64,000 nucleotides of DNA. Source: Deltaproteobacteria bacterium. Lineage in GTDB: Bacteria > Myxococcota_A > UBA796 > SXON01. The notes beneath the pieces were generated by a model. That model did no database searches. It saw only the letters and a program-made list of their open reading frames with translations, and was not told where the DNA came from. Within the stretch, counting starts at the first letter, position 1; the number at the start of each line of letters is the position of its first letter. This document shows positions 39,000 to 49,903 of this stretch, piece after piece. The position numbers were made by a program, and so were the translations under genes. The stretch covers positions 1 through 64,000 of the forward strand of contig CANFCK010000013.1 of assembly GCA_947445035.1 (NCBI GenBank), given 5' to 3'.

Positions 39000-39736
39000 C
39001 AACCGGGCAGGCTCCGCCACAAACGGCCCTCGCACGCCAGCCGCTCGCCAGCGGTGACAACGAAGTCGAAAACGCGTGACGCCTCGCCGCGCCCCACCTC
39101 TGTCAGCCGCACCGCAACCTGATCCCCGGCGACCGCGCTGCCACGGAACCGAACGTTTTCCGCGAGTGGCACCATCACCAGCGGGTCAAGCCCGAGCGCA
39201 GCGACGTGCCGACTGAGCGCTTCGTCAGCCCAGTCCACGTATCGCGGATGGTTGGTGTGCCCCAGGGGGTCCATCTCGGTATACCAGGGTTGGAGGTAGA
39301 ATACTTCCAGGGGAGTCGGCTCGCACGGCTCGAACGGCGGCAGCTCCACGCCGGGAGCGGGATCGACCCGGAAGGCCGCGACCAACGCCGGACTCGCACG
39401 ACAGGGGATCCCGTCCCGGCCGACATGCGCCCACTGAACGCTGGTGCGCATCACGTCCGCCACCCACGTCTCCCGGCGAAGTAGGATCCCTCGTCGTGAC
39501 TCAGTCACACATGTACGGGTGAGCAACGCTTCGGCGTACCGAGCTTCGCGGAGATGCACGCCGCTCATTTCGCGCACCACGAACGCTGTCCCCTCCTCCA
39601 CATAGCGAGCGGCCGGCCACCCAACCTCTTCCGACGCCAAAACCGCCGCCTCCTGCACCAGACGCCACAGGTCGCCCGCCCGCGACGTGTGCCGGGGCGA
39701 ACAGGCGTGCCGCGGGATGCGCAGGGACCATTCCAC
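38999..39736 (-). CDS. Double-hotdog acyl-ACP/acyl-CoA thioesterase
   Basis: 245 residues. The C-terminal half (about 130-240) is a hotdog domain with YTEMDPLGHTNHPRYVDWADEAL, the 4HBT/FatA-type active-site region (Asp and His/Asn near the N-end of the central helix). The N-terminal half (about 10-120) is a second, more divergent hotdog (ALTRTCVTESRRGILLRRE). The tandem layout matches plant and bacterial acyl-ACP thioesterases, which release fatty acids or hydroxy acids. It is the first gene of a tight group with the large lipoprotein. Substrate length is unknown. Confidence 0.8.
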   Translation of the reverse strand: MEWSLRIPRHACSPRHTSRAGDLWRLVQEAAVLASEEVGWPAARYVEEGTAFVVREMSGVHLREARYAEALLTRTCVTESRRGILLRRETWVADVMRTSVQWAHVGRDGIPCRASPALVAAFRVDPAPGVELPPFEPCEPTPLEVFYLQPWYTEMDPLGHTNHPRYVDWADEALSRHVAALGLDPLVMVPLAENVRFRGSAVAGDQVAVRLTEVGRGEASRVFDFVVTAGERLACEGRLWRSLPG

Positions 39737-39745
39737 CGTTTGTAC

Positions 39746-40285
39746 CTAACCGACCGGCCGATGCTCCCGCGCGAGCTTCGCGAACAGCCGATGATCCCGC
39801 CACTGCCCGGCGATGTTGACGAGCTCGGGCGCAAACCCCTCCTCCCGAAATCCGCAACCGGCCGCCACCCGCAGACTCCTGGCGTTCTCGGGCATGATCC
39901 CCGCCGCCACGCGATGCAACGCGACGCCCTCCGGCGCAAAAGCCACGTCCAGCAGCGCCCCCACCGCCTCGACCATCATGCCCTGTCCCGCAAACGCCGC
40001 GCTCACCGACCAGCCGGCGTTGGCCGACTGACTGACCCCGCGCTGAATGCCATTGAGGTTGACCCAGGCGGCGATGCGCCCGTCGTCGGCGAGGGCAATA
40101 CCCTTCCAACTGGCGCCCGACTCGTGCTCAGCAAGCTGGGCGGCGAAGCGCGCCGACGCGTCCAACGTGACCAACGGCACCCACGCCCCGTGCAGCTCGG
40201 CCGACGCCTCCATGCCCGCGATCCACGCGCTCCGATCTGTGCTGCGGAGGGATCGCAGTCGTAAGCGCGCGGTGCGAAACTCCAC
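39746..40285 (-). CDS. GNAT N-acetyltransferase, RimJ/RimL-like
   Basis: 179 residues. The opening TARLRLRSLRSTD is typical of the RimJ/RimL branch. The fold is seen in WVNLNGIQRGVSQSANAGWSV, the acetyl-CoA-binding loop AFAGQGMMVEAVGALLDVAF (Q/R-x-x-G-x-A variant) and the later HRVAAGIMPENARSLRVAAGCGF. Members acetylate N-terminal amines of ribosomal proteins or small molecules. It lies 4 bases beyond odhB and 10 before the thioesterase, on the same strand. The substrate cannot be told from sequence. Confidence 0.9.
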   Translation of the reverse strand: MEFRTARLRLRSLRSTDRSAWIAGMEASAELHGAWVPLVTLDASARFAAQLAEHESGASWKGIALADDGRIAAWVNLNGIQRGVSQSANAGWSVSAAFAGQGMMVEAVGALLDVAFAPEGVALHRVAAGIMPENARSLRVAAGCGFREEGFAPELVNIAGQWRDHRLFAKLAREHRPVG

Positions 40286-40288
40286 CGC

Positions 40289-41467
<1,179 letters not shown>

Positions 41468-41522
41468 CCACGCTCCGAAGGCGCGTCCGAGTATCTCGGC
41501 CCGGGGGTGGGCGCCTCGTCGG

Positions 41523-42095
41523 TCAGCCTCCCGCGCGCACCAGCGCCATCGAGCCGGCGTCGCGCGCCACGAGTCGCCAGCGGTCCCACGCACGCCCCCA
41601 CGCCGGCGAAAGCACCGGCCACGGCAGCGGCTCAGGAAAGCCCACGGCACGGGCCAGGACCAGCGCGCGCGCCATGTGAAAGGGCTCGGTCACCACCAGG
41701 ATCCGGACTGCGTCAGGGACCAGGCCACGTGCGAACAGCAGGTTTCCATGGGTGTTGCTGCTCTTCTCCTCGATGAGGATCGCCGCTTCGGGTACGCCGT
41801 TTTCGAGCAGGAGCGCGCGGGCAACCACCGCCTCACCTGGGGGGTGTCGATGCGCCGCGCCCGTCGTCACCACCACCGGCGCACGGCCCGCGTGAAAAAG
41901 CGCGGCGGCGGCCAATGTTCGCGCACGCAACGAGCCCGAAGGCTCCCCGTTCGGAAGCACCATCGCGCCAAGCACGACGATGGCATCGGCACTCCCTTGG
42001 GCGGGCAACAACTTCGTGCCCTCCAAAACCGCCGCCAGCGCCGCCGGCAGCTCGGTCGCGGCACGAAGCGGGAGGCCGGGGTCCCAGCGACGCAT
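41523..42095 (-). CDS. YdcF-like DUF218 protein
   Basis: 190 residues from ATG 42095, overlapping the upstream gene stop by one base. The DUF218 core is visible: [29 protein letters not shown], then [17 protein letters not shown], and [12 protein letters not shown] followed by [13 protein letters not shown]. These map to the conserved strand-loop motifs, including the acid, SxxT/N and H positions. Members (SanA, ElyC, YdcF) are membrane-associated or cytosolic and link to envelope or lipid-carrier handling; this copy has no membrane span. It is downstream of a membrane protein and glpK on the same strand. Confidence 0.85.
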   Translation of the reverse strand: MRRWDPGLPLRAATELPAALAAVLEGTKLLPAQGSADAIVVLGAMVLPNGEPSGSLRARTLAAAALFHAGRAPVVVTTGAAHRHPPGEAVVARALLLENGVPEAAILIEEKSSNTHGNLLFARGLVPDAVRILVVTEPFHMARALVLARAVGFPEPLPWPVLSPAWGRAWDRWRLVARDAGSMALVRAGG

Positions 42096-42691
42096 CAGGA
42101 CTTCGGGCGCCGCAACCACAAGGCCGCGAGAACCACTCCGACCAGCACCAGCCCGGCGGGTACCAACGTCTCGAGCGCCCCGGCCGAGAACCACGCCTTG
42201 ATGCGGTCCACCAACGAGAGCGCGACCGGCGGTGTCTCGATGACCGACCCGCGTGTGTCCCGGGCGTTGAGGAGCGCGATCTGCTCCTTGTCCCCAGGCT
42301 GTAGCCGGCCGTCTGTGAACGTGGCCACGGGCTTGTACCAGTCGAACTGACGAAACACGCCCTCGTGTTGCGGCACGGGGCTCTTGCGACCGCGACGCGC
42401 CCGGATGCCATCGACCAGAAGCCGCTTGTCATCGGCGCTGAGCTTGGCGACGTGCACAGGGTCGAAGGGTTTGTCGGCGCGGGGGAGCATCCACAACGTC
42501 AGCGCCCGGCTGAGGCGAGGGTCGCTCGGGTAGTGCAGAAGCTCGACCACCAGCTTGGTGCCGGCCTCGTCCTGGGCCATGAGGCAGTCGTAGGCCTCGC
42601 GCTTGCCGCGCTCGCGCACGTCGTCCATCGCGATACGAATATCACACGGCACTTCCGCGAGACCGATGGTGGCTACCAGAAGGAGGATCAT
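42095..42691 (-). CDS. Type I membrane protein, unknown
   Basis: 198 residues from ATG 42691, overlapping the glpK stop by four bases (ATGA). A cleavable signal ([12 protein letters not shown]) is followed by a soluble part with two cysteines ([26 protein letters not shown]), a HEAT-like feel and a loop [12 protein letters not shown] single C-terminal span (about 176-193, [18 protein letters not shown]) ends in RRPKS. Most of the protein would lie outside the cytoplasm. The family is not recognised. It is translationally linked to both glpK and the YdcF-like gene. Confidence 0.75.
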   Translation of the reverse strand: MILLLVATIGLAEVPCDIRIAMDDVRERGKREAYDCLMAQDEAGTKLVVELLHYPSDPRLSRALTLWMLPRADKPFDPVHVAKLSADDKRLLVDGIRARRGRKSPVPQHEGVFRQFDWYKPVATFTDGRLQPGDKEQIALLNARDTRGSVIETPPVALSLVDRIKAWFSAGALETLVPAGLVLVGVVLAALWLRRPKS

Positions 42692-44154
42692 GCCTTCGCC
42701 ACGGCGCCGACCCAACCCGCCCGTCGGCCGGCGCGTTCGGACGCGCTCATCCCCGGCTCGAAGACCCGATCCTGCGCCCACGCCGCGGTGACCGCCCCCG
42801 GCGACGACCAGAAGCCCACGCCGAGCCCGGCCAGGTAGGCCGCGCCCATGGCCGTGGTCTCCAGGTTGGTCGGACGCACACAGCGCACCCCGAGAACATC
42901 AGCCTGGAACTGCATCATCAGGTCGTTCCGCGCGGCGCCGCCATCCACGCGGAGCTCGCTCACGGCGGCCCCGGCGTCGGTGGCCATGGCGTCGAGGAGG
43001 TCGGTCACCTGGAGCGCCACCCCTTCGAGCACGGCGCGGGCGATGTGGCCGCGGTTGGTGCCGCGGCTCAGCCCAAGGAGCGCACCCCGGGCTTCGGGCC
43101 GCCAGTGGGGGGCGCCTAGCCCGGCGAGGGCCGGGACAAAGGTCACCCCGCCGTTGTCGGGCACGGTCGCGGCCAACGCCTCGACGTCCTCGCTCGACCC
43201 GATGAGACCCAGCCCATCACGAAGCCATTGCACCGCCGCACCGGCGACGAAGGCGCTGCCTTCGAGGGCGTAGGTGGTCTTCCCGTCCAGGCGCCAGCCC
43301 ACCGTGGTGAGCATGCCGGTGTGGCTGGGCACCGCGACCGCGCCGGTGTTCAGCAGCAAGAACGCGCCCGTGCCGTAGGTGCACTTGGCCATGCCCGGCG
43401 CAAAGCACGCCTGCCCGAAGAGCGCCGACTGCTGGTCCCCCGCCATCCCCGAAACCGGGATGCCATCGGGCAGAAAGCCCACTCCCTTGGTCCTCCCGAA
43501 AACGGCCGCGTTGTCGACCACCCGAGGCAGACACGCCCGAGGCACCCCGAGGATGCCAAGCAGCTCGTCGTCCCAGGCCAGCTCGTGGATGTTGAAGAGC
43601 AGCGTACGCGACGCGTTGCTGGGGTCGGTGACGTGCTGGCCCGTGAGTTTATGGGCGAGGAAGCTGTCGATGGTGCCGTAGCGGAGCTTCCCGGACGCCG
43701 CGCCCTCGGCCACGCCAGGCAGGTGGGTCAACATCCACTCGGCCTTGGTGCCCGAGAAGTAGGGGTCGAGGACCAGACCCGTCTTGCGCCGGAAAAGCTC
43801 TTCCTTGCCCGCCTTCCGCAGCTCGTCGCACCGGGCTGCCGTGCGTCGGTCCTGCCAGACCAACGCTCGACCGGCGGGGGCACCGGTGGCTGCGTCCCAG
43901 AAAAGGCTGGTCTCGCGCTGGTTGGTGATGCCGATCGCCGCGATGCGAGCGGGATCGATGTCGCGGAGGACTCCGGTCACCGCGGTGCCCACCCCCGCCC
44001 AGATCTCCGCCGCGTCGTGCTCCACCAGGCCCGGCGCTGGGAAGTAGTTGGGAAACTCGACGTTGCACGAGGCGACCACACGACTCTGCGCGTCCACCAG
44101 CATCGCGGTGGAGCCGGTGGTGCCTTGGTCGATGGCGAGGATGAGGTCGGACAT
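42688..44154 (-). CDS. glpK: Glycerol kinase
   Basis: 488 residues from ATG 44154 ([21 protein letters not shown]). FGGY-family motifs are complete: the phosphate-1 loop [21 protein letters not shown], the Arg/Glu/Trp region [10 protein letters not shown], the [13 protein letters not shown] loop and the late [12 protein letters not shown]. It phosphorylates glycerol with ATP to glycerol-3-phosphate, feeding phospholipid synthesis or glycolysis. Facilitator (glpF) and dehydrogenase (glpD) genes are not adjacent. It heads a run of three overlapping minus-strand genes. Confidence 0.97.
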   Translation of the reverse strand: MSDLILAIDQGTTGSTAMLVDAQSRVVASCNVEFPNYFPAPGLVEHDAAEIWAGVGTAVTGVLRDIDPARIAAIGITNQRETSLFWDAATGAPAGRALVWQDRRTAARCDELRKAGKEELFRRKTGLVLDPYFSGTKAEWMLTHLPGVAEGAASGKLRYGTIDSFLAHKLTGQHVTDPSNASRTLLFNIHELAWDDELLGILGVPRACLPRVVDNAAVFGRTKGVGFLPDGIPVSGMAGDQQSALFGQACFAPGMAKCTYGTGAFLLLNTGAVAVPSHTGMLTTVGWRLDGKTTYALEGSAFVAGAAVQWLRDGLGLIGSSEDVEALAATVPDNGGVTFVPALAGLGAPHWRPEARGALLGLSRGTNRGHIARAVLEGVALQVTDLLDAMATDAGAAVSELRVDGGAARNDLMMQFQADVLGVRCVRPTNLETTAMGAAYLAGLGVGFWSSPGAVTAAWAQDRVFEPGMSASERAGRRAGWVGAVAKA

Positions 44155-44230
44155 GGGGGGGAGCCTGACGGTCACCCTTAAGCCGGTTCGTGAGACAGTG
44201 GCCCGAATGCCTCCACCGCATGCAGGTCGC

Positions 44231-46852
44231 CTACCCCCCCCCCAGAAGCTCCCGCTGCCAGTCACGGTAGAGCTGCTCGATGTCCGCCCGCTCCGGCTCT
44301 CGTTTGAGCGCCGCCTTGAGCGCCATCAGCGCGCGCGGCAGCTGGTCGCGGTCGCGGTACGCCATTCCCAGCTCGACGAGCTCGTCGGCCGTCGTCACCG
44401 CGAACTCCGGCACACCCTGCGCGGAACGGAGCGCCCAGAAGTTGGACGTCGACGTCTCCTTGTGCAGGTTCTTGGGCGCCGAGAACTCCACGAGCATGTT
44501 GTCATCGGTGTTGAGGGACACATCCTCCACCGGCCCATACTCCTTCGCATCCGGACGCAGGTCATCGACGATGCGCTCCCTGTGGGTGGCGGAGAAGGAC
44601 AACATCTGGTCGCGGTCGAAAAGCCACGTCTCCAAGAGGAGCCATTCGTCCCGCAGCTCGATGCGGTCGAAGTCGGCGGTGAGCGCCGGCGTCTTCTGCC
44701 GCAGCGCGCGAACGGCGGCGATGTCGAGGGGAAGCGGGCGATCGCTGCCGACCATGACCAGGTCGGCGTCTTCGATGGTCGCAAAGGTGTGGGCGTAAGG
44801 AAAGACCGTGGCGAAGGTGCGCATCACCGACTTCATGTCACGACCACCCATGCCGTACATCTGCACCCACTGCGCCCAGACTCCACCTGGTGCAAGCCGG
44901 GTCTTCCCCATCTCGAAGAACTCGCGAGTGAACAGGTTGCTGACCCCAGTCAGCCAGGGGTTGCTGGGTTCGCAGACGATGATGTCGTAGACGCCGGGCT
45001 CGGTGAGCAGAAGCTGGTTGCGCCCGTCGTTGGCGATGAGTCGGACCCGGGGATCGTAGAGCGCCCGGTGGTTGACGTGTTCGAAATACTCCGTCGCTTT
45101 CTTGATCTTCGGCTCGATTTCTACGACATCGAAGTGCTCCACTTCCGGATGCAGCGTCGCGGCGCCAAGCGTGATGCCGCTCGCGAGGCCGATCACCATC
45201 ACCTTGCGCGCCGAGTCACCCGTGAACAAGAACGGGAGGTGACTGACGAGCAACTGCGTCGGCATATCGGTGGTGCTCGAAGCCTCGATCTTCCCGTTGT
45301 TGGCGAGCCAGACGTTGCCGGTCTTGGTGTTGCGCGCCACGGTGACGACGGTCGAGAGGCCCTCTCCGTAGTACAAAAGCTCGTAGCGAGCGATCATCTG
45401 TTTGTGGATGTCGGCCTGGGTGGCGTCGGCATCGAGATTGTCGACGTACTTGTACATGCCGGTGGTCATCAACATCGGGTCCCACTTCGGCGCCACGTTC
45501 GCGAGCACCAAGCCCAGCGCCGCTGCGCTCAGGGCGAGCAGGCCGCTTTCACGCCGCCGCTCCGCCAGGGCGAAGGTGGCCAGTACCGCTGCAAGTACGT
45601 TGACACCGATGCAGAAGAGCACCGTGCCGCGCACGTGCAGCGCCGGCATCAACACGAAACCAGCCAGGAAAGCACCCGCCAACGAGCCGGCGGTGTTCGC
45701 CGCATACACCCGGCCTACCGTACGAGACAGGTCGCTCCCGCCCGCCGCCCGCACCAGGAGTGGAAAGGTCGCGCCCATGAAGAACGCAGGGGGCGCCATC
45801 ACCAAAAGCGCCAGGAGGCACTTGGCCGGCCACAAGAGCTCGCCCGCAATGGTGCTGGCCCGCTGTGGATCGATCGCGTGGGCGATCGGTGGAATCTCAT
45901 AGTACAACTTGAGAAAGGTGAGCGGCAGCCACTGCCAGCCCCAGGCCGCCGCCCACGTCAGCAGGGCGACCGCGAGCTGCGCGCCAACCAACCCGTAGAC
46001 CAGCCGCCCGCGCGCCGCCAACCGGTCCGCGATGGGGCCAGCCACCCCGCCGCCGGTGGCGATACCCACTAAGAACGCCAGCAACATCACGGTGAAGGCG
46101 TAGGTGCTGGCGCCTAGGATGAGCCCCATCAACCGGAACCACGCCACCTCCAGCCCAAGGGACGAGAATCCGGCCAGGGCGGCGAGGAGCAGCCAGAGTC
46201 GATCATCCCGAAAGGCCGTCGCTACCGGCGTCGCGGAGGGTTTGGGCGGCGCTTGGGACAGCGGCCGATCGACCGTCCACGCCACCGCCGCCAGCGCCGC
46301 GTTGGTGCCCGCGGCCAGCCAGGTGGTCAGGGCGACGCCGAGCCCCGGCAAAAGCCAGAAGCCCGCCAGCGCCGTCCCGACAACCGCTCCGGCGGTGTTG
46401 ATCGCATAGAGCCGGCCCACCTTCTGGCCGGCACCGCCCAGCTCGGGGAGGCGAACCAAAAGCGGCAAGGTCGCACCCATGCAGGCCGTGGGAATGAGTA
46501 GCAGCACGCCCAACACGACGAACTGGAAAACACCGAAGCTCACGACCCCGGGCTCGAACGTGCGCCAGAACCAGACGTAGAGCGGCTCCACGCCTCGGAG
46601 CAGGAAGGGAAATCCCACCGCAAAAGCGCCGATCGCCAGCTCCAGAATCGCGTAGGCGCGCAACGGACGACGCACCCGAGGCGCGAATCGTGCGCCGAGC
46701 GCGCCGCCAGCGGTCAATCCGGTCATGAATGCCGCGAGCACGGTCGCGATGGCAAACTGGCTGGTGCCGAAGATGTGGTGGAGCTCGCGACTCCAGATGC
46801 TCTCGTAGACCAGTCCGGCCGCGCCGGAGACAAAGAAAAGCAGCGATAGCAT
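44231..46852 (-). CDS. Spermidine synthase-like protein with N-terminal MFS-type membrane domain
   Basis: 873 residues. The N-terminal 400 residues hold about 12 hydrophobic segments with repeated motifs [28 protein letters not shown] (twice) and [14 protein letters not shown] (twice), a duplicated layout seen in fused MFS/spermidine synthases. Residues about 510-780 form a SAM-binding spermidine synthase-type fold: [68 protein letters not shown] short TPR-like C-terminus follows ([16 protein letters not shown]). Whether it makes polyamines or another aminopropyl product is not known; membrane coupling suggests a transported or lipid-linked substrate. Confidence 0.9.
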   Translation of the reverse strand: MLSLLFFVSGAAGLVYESIWSRELHHIFGTSQFAIATVLAAFMTGLTAGGALGARFAPRVRRPLRAYAILELAIGAFAVGFPFLLRGVEPLYVWFWRTFEPGVVSFGVFQFVVLGVLLLIPTACMGATLPLLVRLPELGGAGQKVGRLYAINTAGAVVGTALAGFWLLPGLGVALTTWLAAGTNAALAAVAWTVDRPLSQAPPKPSATPVATAFRDDRLWLLLAALAGFSSLGLEVAWFRLMGLILGASTYAFTVMLLAFLVGIATGGGVAGPIADRLAARGRLVYGLVGAQLAVALLTWAAAWGWQWLPLTFLKLYYEIPPIAHAIDPQRASTIAGELLWPAKCLLALLVMAPPAFFMGATFPLLVRAAGGSDLSRTVGRVYAANTAGSLAGAFLAGFVLMPALHVRGTVLFCIGVNVLAAVLATFALAERRRESGLLALSAAALGLVLANVAPKWDPMLMTTGMYKYVDNLDADATQADIHKQMIARYELLYYGEGLSTVVTVARNTKTGNVWLANNGKIEASSTTDMPTQLLVSHLPFLFTGDSARKVMVIGLASGITLGAATLHPEVEHFDVVEIEPKIKKATEYFEHVNHRALYDPRVRLIANDGRNQLLLTEPGVYDIIVCEPSNPWLTGVSNLFTREFFEMGKTRLAPGGVWAQWVQMYGMGGRDMKSVMRTFATVFPYAHTFATIEDADLVMVGSDRPLPLDIAAVRALRQKTPALTADFDRIELRDEWLLLETWLFDRDQMLSFSATHRERIVDDLRPDAKEYGPVEDVSLNTDDNMLVEFSAPKNLHKETSTSNFWALRSAQGVPEFAVTTADELVELGMAYRDRDQLPRALMALKAALKREPERADIEQLYRDWQRELLGGG

Positions 46853-46865
46853 GGCAGGGCGGGGG

Positions 46866-47387
46866 CTACCCGCGAAGGCCGAGCAGAACCGCCATCATCT
46901 CGTGGGGACCTGGACGGGCCGTCTGCGGATCGTCCACGAGGTCAGTCAGCACCGAGGTGAGCTCACGCTGCCTGGCGCACAAGACCCGCGCCATCGCCAG
47001 GATCAGCTGCGCAGCCACGTGCGGCTCTTCCGCGATCAGCGCGTGAAGCTGCGTGGCAGGCAGGCGCGCCAGGGTCGCACGGGTCTCGGCCGTAGCGGTC
47101 GCGACACGCGCCGCGTTGTCCAGCAGCGCCATCTCGCCGAACGCTTCACCAGACTCGAGTCGGGCCAGCTCGTGCGGCGCGCCGGAAGCCGTGTTCTTGA
47201 CAATGGCCACCTCGCCCTTGACGATGACGTACCAGGCGTCGCCGGGGTCGCCTTCTGAAAATAAAGTTTCGCCGCCGCGAAGATCGACGACGTCCATCCG
47301 CAGGCAGACCGCGGCCCGCGCCGCGCCGGTAAGCCCCGCGAAAAGTGGCGCACGAGAAAGGAAGGCGGTGAGCTGTACGGGCGTCAT
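46866..47387 (-). CDS. Cyclic-nucleotide-binding domain protein
   Basis: 173 residues from ATG 47387 (MTPVQLTAFLSRAPLFAGLTG). One CRP/FNR-type effector domain is present: GGETLFSEGDPGDAWYVIVKGEVAIV and the phosphate-binding cassette FGEMALLDNAARVATATAE, with the ligand Arg kept. No helix-turn-helix follows, so it does not look like a CRP-type transcription factor. The C-terminal part (about 120-173) is helical. It may act as a stand-alone sensor or partner of the membrane-bound spermidine synthase-like protein just downstream (13 bases). Confidence 0.88.
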   Translation of the reverse strand: MTPVQLTAFLSRAPLFAGLTGAARAAVCLRMDVVDLRGGETLFSEGDPGDAWYVIVKGEVAIVKNTASGAPHELARLESGEAFGEMALLDNAARVATATAETRATLARLPATQLHALIAEEPHVAAQLILAMARVLCARQRELTSVLTDLVDDPQTARPGPHEMMAVLLGLRG

Positions 47388-47404
47388 GGGCACCTTGTAA
47401 GCGG

Positions 47405-48214
47405 TCAGGTACCGGCTCGCCTCCGTCCCCTCGCCAACATCCCGGCCGCCGCGACGAGCACCAATGCCCCCTCCCCGCGGCCGGAACACCCCAGACACGA
47501 CGTGCTCCCGCCGCCGCCACCGCCCGACTCGGCCACCGCACGAACGCGGTCCGTCGCCGAGGTCGTCGTCCCGTCCGAAACCGTCAGGGTGGCCTCGTAG
47601 ACCCCCGCAACGTCCGCCACAAAGGTAGGACGCGCGGCGGTGGTCGAGGAGAGCGCCGCCGCCGAGGTTGCCGGCCGCGTTCCCAACGTCCAGGCATACG
47701 ACAGCGGGTCCCCGTCGGGATCCGACGAACCCGAACCGTTGAGCGTCACCGTTGCACCGACGGTCGTGGTCTGGTCGGCCCCTGCAGAGGCGATCGGTCC
47801 GCCGTTGTCGACGCCAACGGTCAAGCTGATGGTGTCGGGTTCACTCTCGAAGGCGCCGTCATCCACCACCAGCGAGATCTGCCACGACCCCTCTGCGTCG
47901 GGGACCAGCTGCGCCAGCTCCTTCCACGCGTCCGACAACTTGACGTTGCTTCCCGACGGAGCCGAATCGATGGTCCACTGGTAGGTGATCGTGTCCCCAT
48001 CCGGATCGTAGCTGCCCGCTCCGTCCAGGTTCAAAACCACCCAGACAAACCCCGCCTGATCGCCGCCGGCATCGGCGTAGGGCTCGTTGTTGGCATCGTC
48101 GGCGCTGTCGATCGGCTCGCCCGAATCCTGGTCCGGGTCTTTGCCGGCAAAGCCGGGGCCCTCGGCTTCGGGGAGCGTCTGAAGTCCGATACATCCGAAG
48201 AGGGCCAGGAGCAC
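47405..48214 (-). CDS. PKD-like lipoprotein with MYXO-CTERM tail
   Basis: 269 residues from GTG 48214. The short leader (LLALFGC) gives a lipobox with Cys8. Two PKD/REJ-type domains follow (about 45-130 and 135-225): PYADAGGDQ...LDGAGSYDPDGDTITYQW and PIASAGADQ...LNGSGSSDPDGDPLSYAW. A Gly/Ser linker, SCLGC, a hydrophobic stretch (ALVLVAAAGMLA) and RGRRRAGT then form a MYXO-CTERM signal. A protein with both a lipobox and a sorting tail is unusual. It is exported and cell-surface-associated by either route. Confidence 0.82.
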   Translation of the reverse strand: MLLALFGCIGLQTLPEAEGPGFAGKDPDQDSGEPIDSADDANNEPYADAGGDQAGFVWVVLNLDGAGSYDPDGDTITYQWTIDSAPSGSNVKLSDAWKELAQLVPDAEGSWQISLVVDDGAFESEPDTISLTVGVDNGGPIASAGADQTTTVGATVTLNGSGSSDPDGDPLSYAWTLGTRPATSAAALSSTTAARPTFVADVAGVYEATLTVSDGTTTSATDRVRAVAESGGGGGGSTSCLGCSGRGEGALVLVAAAGMLARGRRRAGT

Positions 48215-48313
48215 GGCGTGTACGTTAGTCGCCCAGACCGCCGAAGGCGACTCACCGCAGAGCGAAAGTGCCGGGCGGCCTCGGCGCGGGCGAGGGGGAG
48301 AGCAACACGCCCC

Positions 48314-48958
48314 TCAAAGGCGAGAGCGGCACACATCCAACCCCGCCAGCACGACGCGCAGGCGCGACACACTGCTGACCCGAATGTCGGCGCCATCCGG
48401 ACGGCCGATACCCCATTCCACGCCGATGACAGGCACCCCGGCAGCCTTGGCCGCCCCGATATCGTTGGGCCCGTCTCCGATCATCACACACGTCGCGATA
48501 CCAATACGACGCATCGCCTCCGCAAGCGGGGCAGGATCGGGCTTCCGGAGGGCGAGCGTGTCGCCGCCGATGACGCAGGCGAATCGATCGAGGACGCCGA
48601 GTTCGTCGAGGAGTGCTCTGGCGATGCCGGCCGACTTGTTGGTGACGACGGCCTGGGGCACGATGATCTGCTCCAGGAGCTCGCCGATCCCGGGGTACAA
48701 CGCCGCAACGCGCCGGGGCCGGGCCTGATAGATGGCAAAGAAGCGCGCGACGTGCTCGGGCCCGGGTTCACCGCCGGCCGCGGACACTGCCCGATCGATC
48801 AACAGCCGGGCGCCGTCCCCGACGAACGCGCGAACCCGCGCCTCTCCGAGGGGGGGCAGCCCAGACTCCACGAGCACCTCGTCGACCGTCATCGCGATGT
48901 CGGCCCCCGTGTCGGCCAACGTTCCGTCGAGGTCCCACAACACCGCACCGATGGTCAA
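48314..48958 (-). CDS. gph: HAD phosphatase, phosphoglycolate phosphatase-like
   Basis: 214 residues from TTG 48958, overlapping the upstream stop as TTGA. HAD motifs: I WDLDGTLADT (nucleophile Asp and second Asp), II VVTNKS, III Lys in RKPDPAPL, and IV IGDGPNDIGAAKAAG. The helical cap inserted after motif I is of the Gph/PgmB type. Likely substrates are 2-phosphoglycolate from DNA repair or other small phosphates. The gene symbol is given by best family resemblance, not proof of substrate. Downstream, 99 bases separate it from the PKD lipoprotein. Confidence 0.85.
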   Translation of the reverse strand: MTIGAVLWDLDGTLADTGADIAMTVDEVLVESGLPPLGEARVRAFVGDGARLLIDRAVSAAGGEPGPEHVARFFAIYQARPRRVAALYPGIGELLEQIIVPQAVVTNKSAGIARALLDELGVLDRFACVIGGDTLALRKPDPAPLAEAMRRIGIATCVMIGDGPNDIGAAKAAGVPVIGVEWGIGRPDGADIRVSSVSRLRVVLAGLDVCRSRL

Positions 48959-49890
48959 GACGGATCCTCGCCCACGTTGTGGGGGTTGAGTGGCTGCGGA
49001 ACGAACGCGGGAAGGTCCCCGTCCGCGTCGGCGTACGGCAGCGCCGGCAGCAGAGCGCTGAGCGTAGCGGCGCGGGTCGGGCCCTGCTCGCGGGGCATCA
49101 AAACCACGACGCCCAAGGCCGGCCAGTTCACGTAGTCACGCAGGTGGGTCATGTACCAGGAAAGCTTGTCGTCCCGGACCAGGCGCTTCCCCATCTTGGT
49201 CGCGTGCCGCATCATCGGCTCCGAGCGCCCCGGAACGACCAACGACACGTGGGTGGTCACGATGGGAGACCACGCGCGTTCAACGCGCAGGGTCACGACC
49301 AACGCTCCGGGCGGGATCTTCGGAGCCGCCTCAGCCGCCTGGCCGAGATCCAGGTAGCGCAGCGACCACGTCCCGACGGGCAGCTCTGGGTCGGCGAGGA
49401 AGAACCGGCGCCGGGAACGCCACCCCTGCCACACAGCCGGCGTCACGGACTTGGTGAGGGTGCGCGCGTGGCCCAGCCGATCGGTCACATCTTCGAGCAG
49501 GCCCGAGGCGACCGCCCGGGGAATCCACTGCGCCTCCATGAAGTGGTTCCGATGGGCGTAGTCGGCAAACCGGTCGTATCGGAGCGCGTCCCGGATCGCG
49601 GGCGCGTTGACCGGGTCCCCGGCAAGGACCATCCCCAGGCCCTCCTCCACAAAACTCATGCAATCGAAGACGTCGTAGCGGGCCGGCACATCCGCATCCG
49701 CGCCCTCCCCTTCGCCCACCGGATCAACAATGTACGGCCGGCCGAGGAAGGGTCGCGTCGCGACATCCAGCCGCTCCCCGACGGACCGGTCCGCCACGGC
49801 CCGAATCGCCGAAACGACCGCGCTCGGAACGGTCCACTCAACTCCAGTTTCGGCCTCTTGGGCGAACGCGATCGCGACACAAAACCACAC
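48955..49890 (-). CDS. Exported DUF1460 (amidase-like) protein
   Basis: 311 residues from GTG 49890, with leader FCVAIAFAQ. The DUF1460 motif YDVFDCMSFVEEGL places a nucleophile-like Cys at 77 in an NlpC/P60-related fold; a later His lies in IVTTHVSLVV and a polar region in KLSWYMTHLRDY. Family members are N-acetylmuramoyl-L-alanine amidase-like enzymes acting on cell-wall peptides. An envelope location is expected. The HAD phosphatase starts inside its stop codon, and an unknown 558-residue protein lies 13 bases upstream. Confidence 0.85.
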   Translation of the reverse strand: MWFCVAIAFAQEAETGVEWTVPSAVVSAIRAVADRSVGERLDVATRPFLGRPYIVDPVGEGEGADADVPARYDVFDCMSFVEEGLGMVLAGDPVNAPAIRDALRYDRFADYAHRNHFMEAQWIPRAVASGLLEDVTDRLGHARTLTKSVTPAVWQGWRSRRRFFLADPELPVGTWSLRYLDLGQAAEAAPKIPPGALVVTLRVERAWSPIVTTHVSLVVPGRSEPMMRHATKMGKRLVRDDKLSWYMTHLRDYVNWPALGVVVLMPREQGPTRAATLSALLPALPYADADGDLPAFVPQPLNPHNVGEDPS

Positions 49891-49903
49891 TTCGGCTCCC
49901 CGC

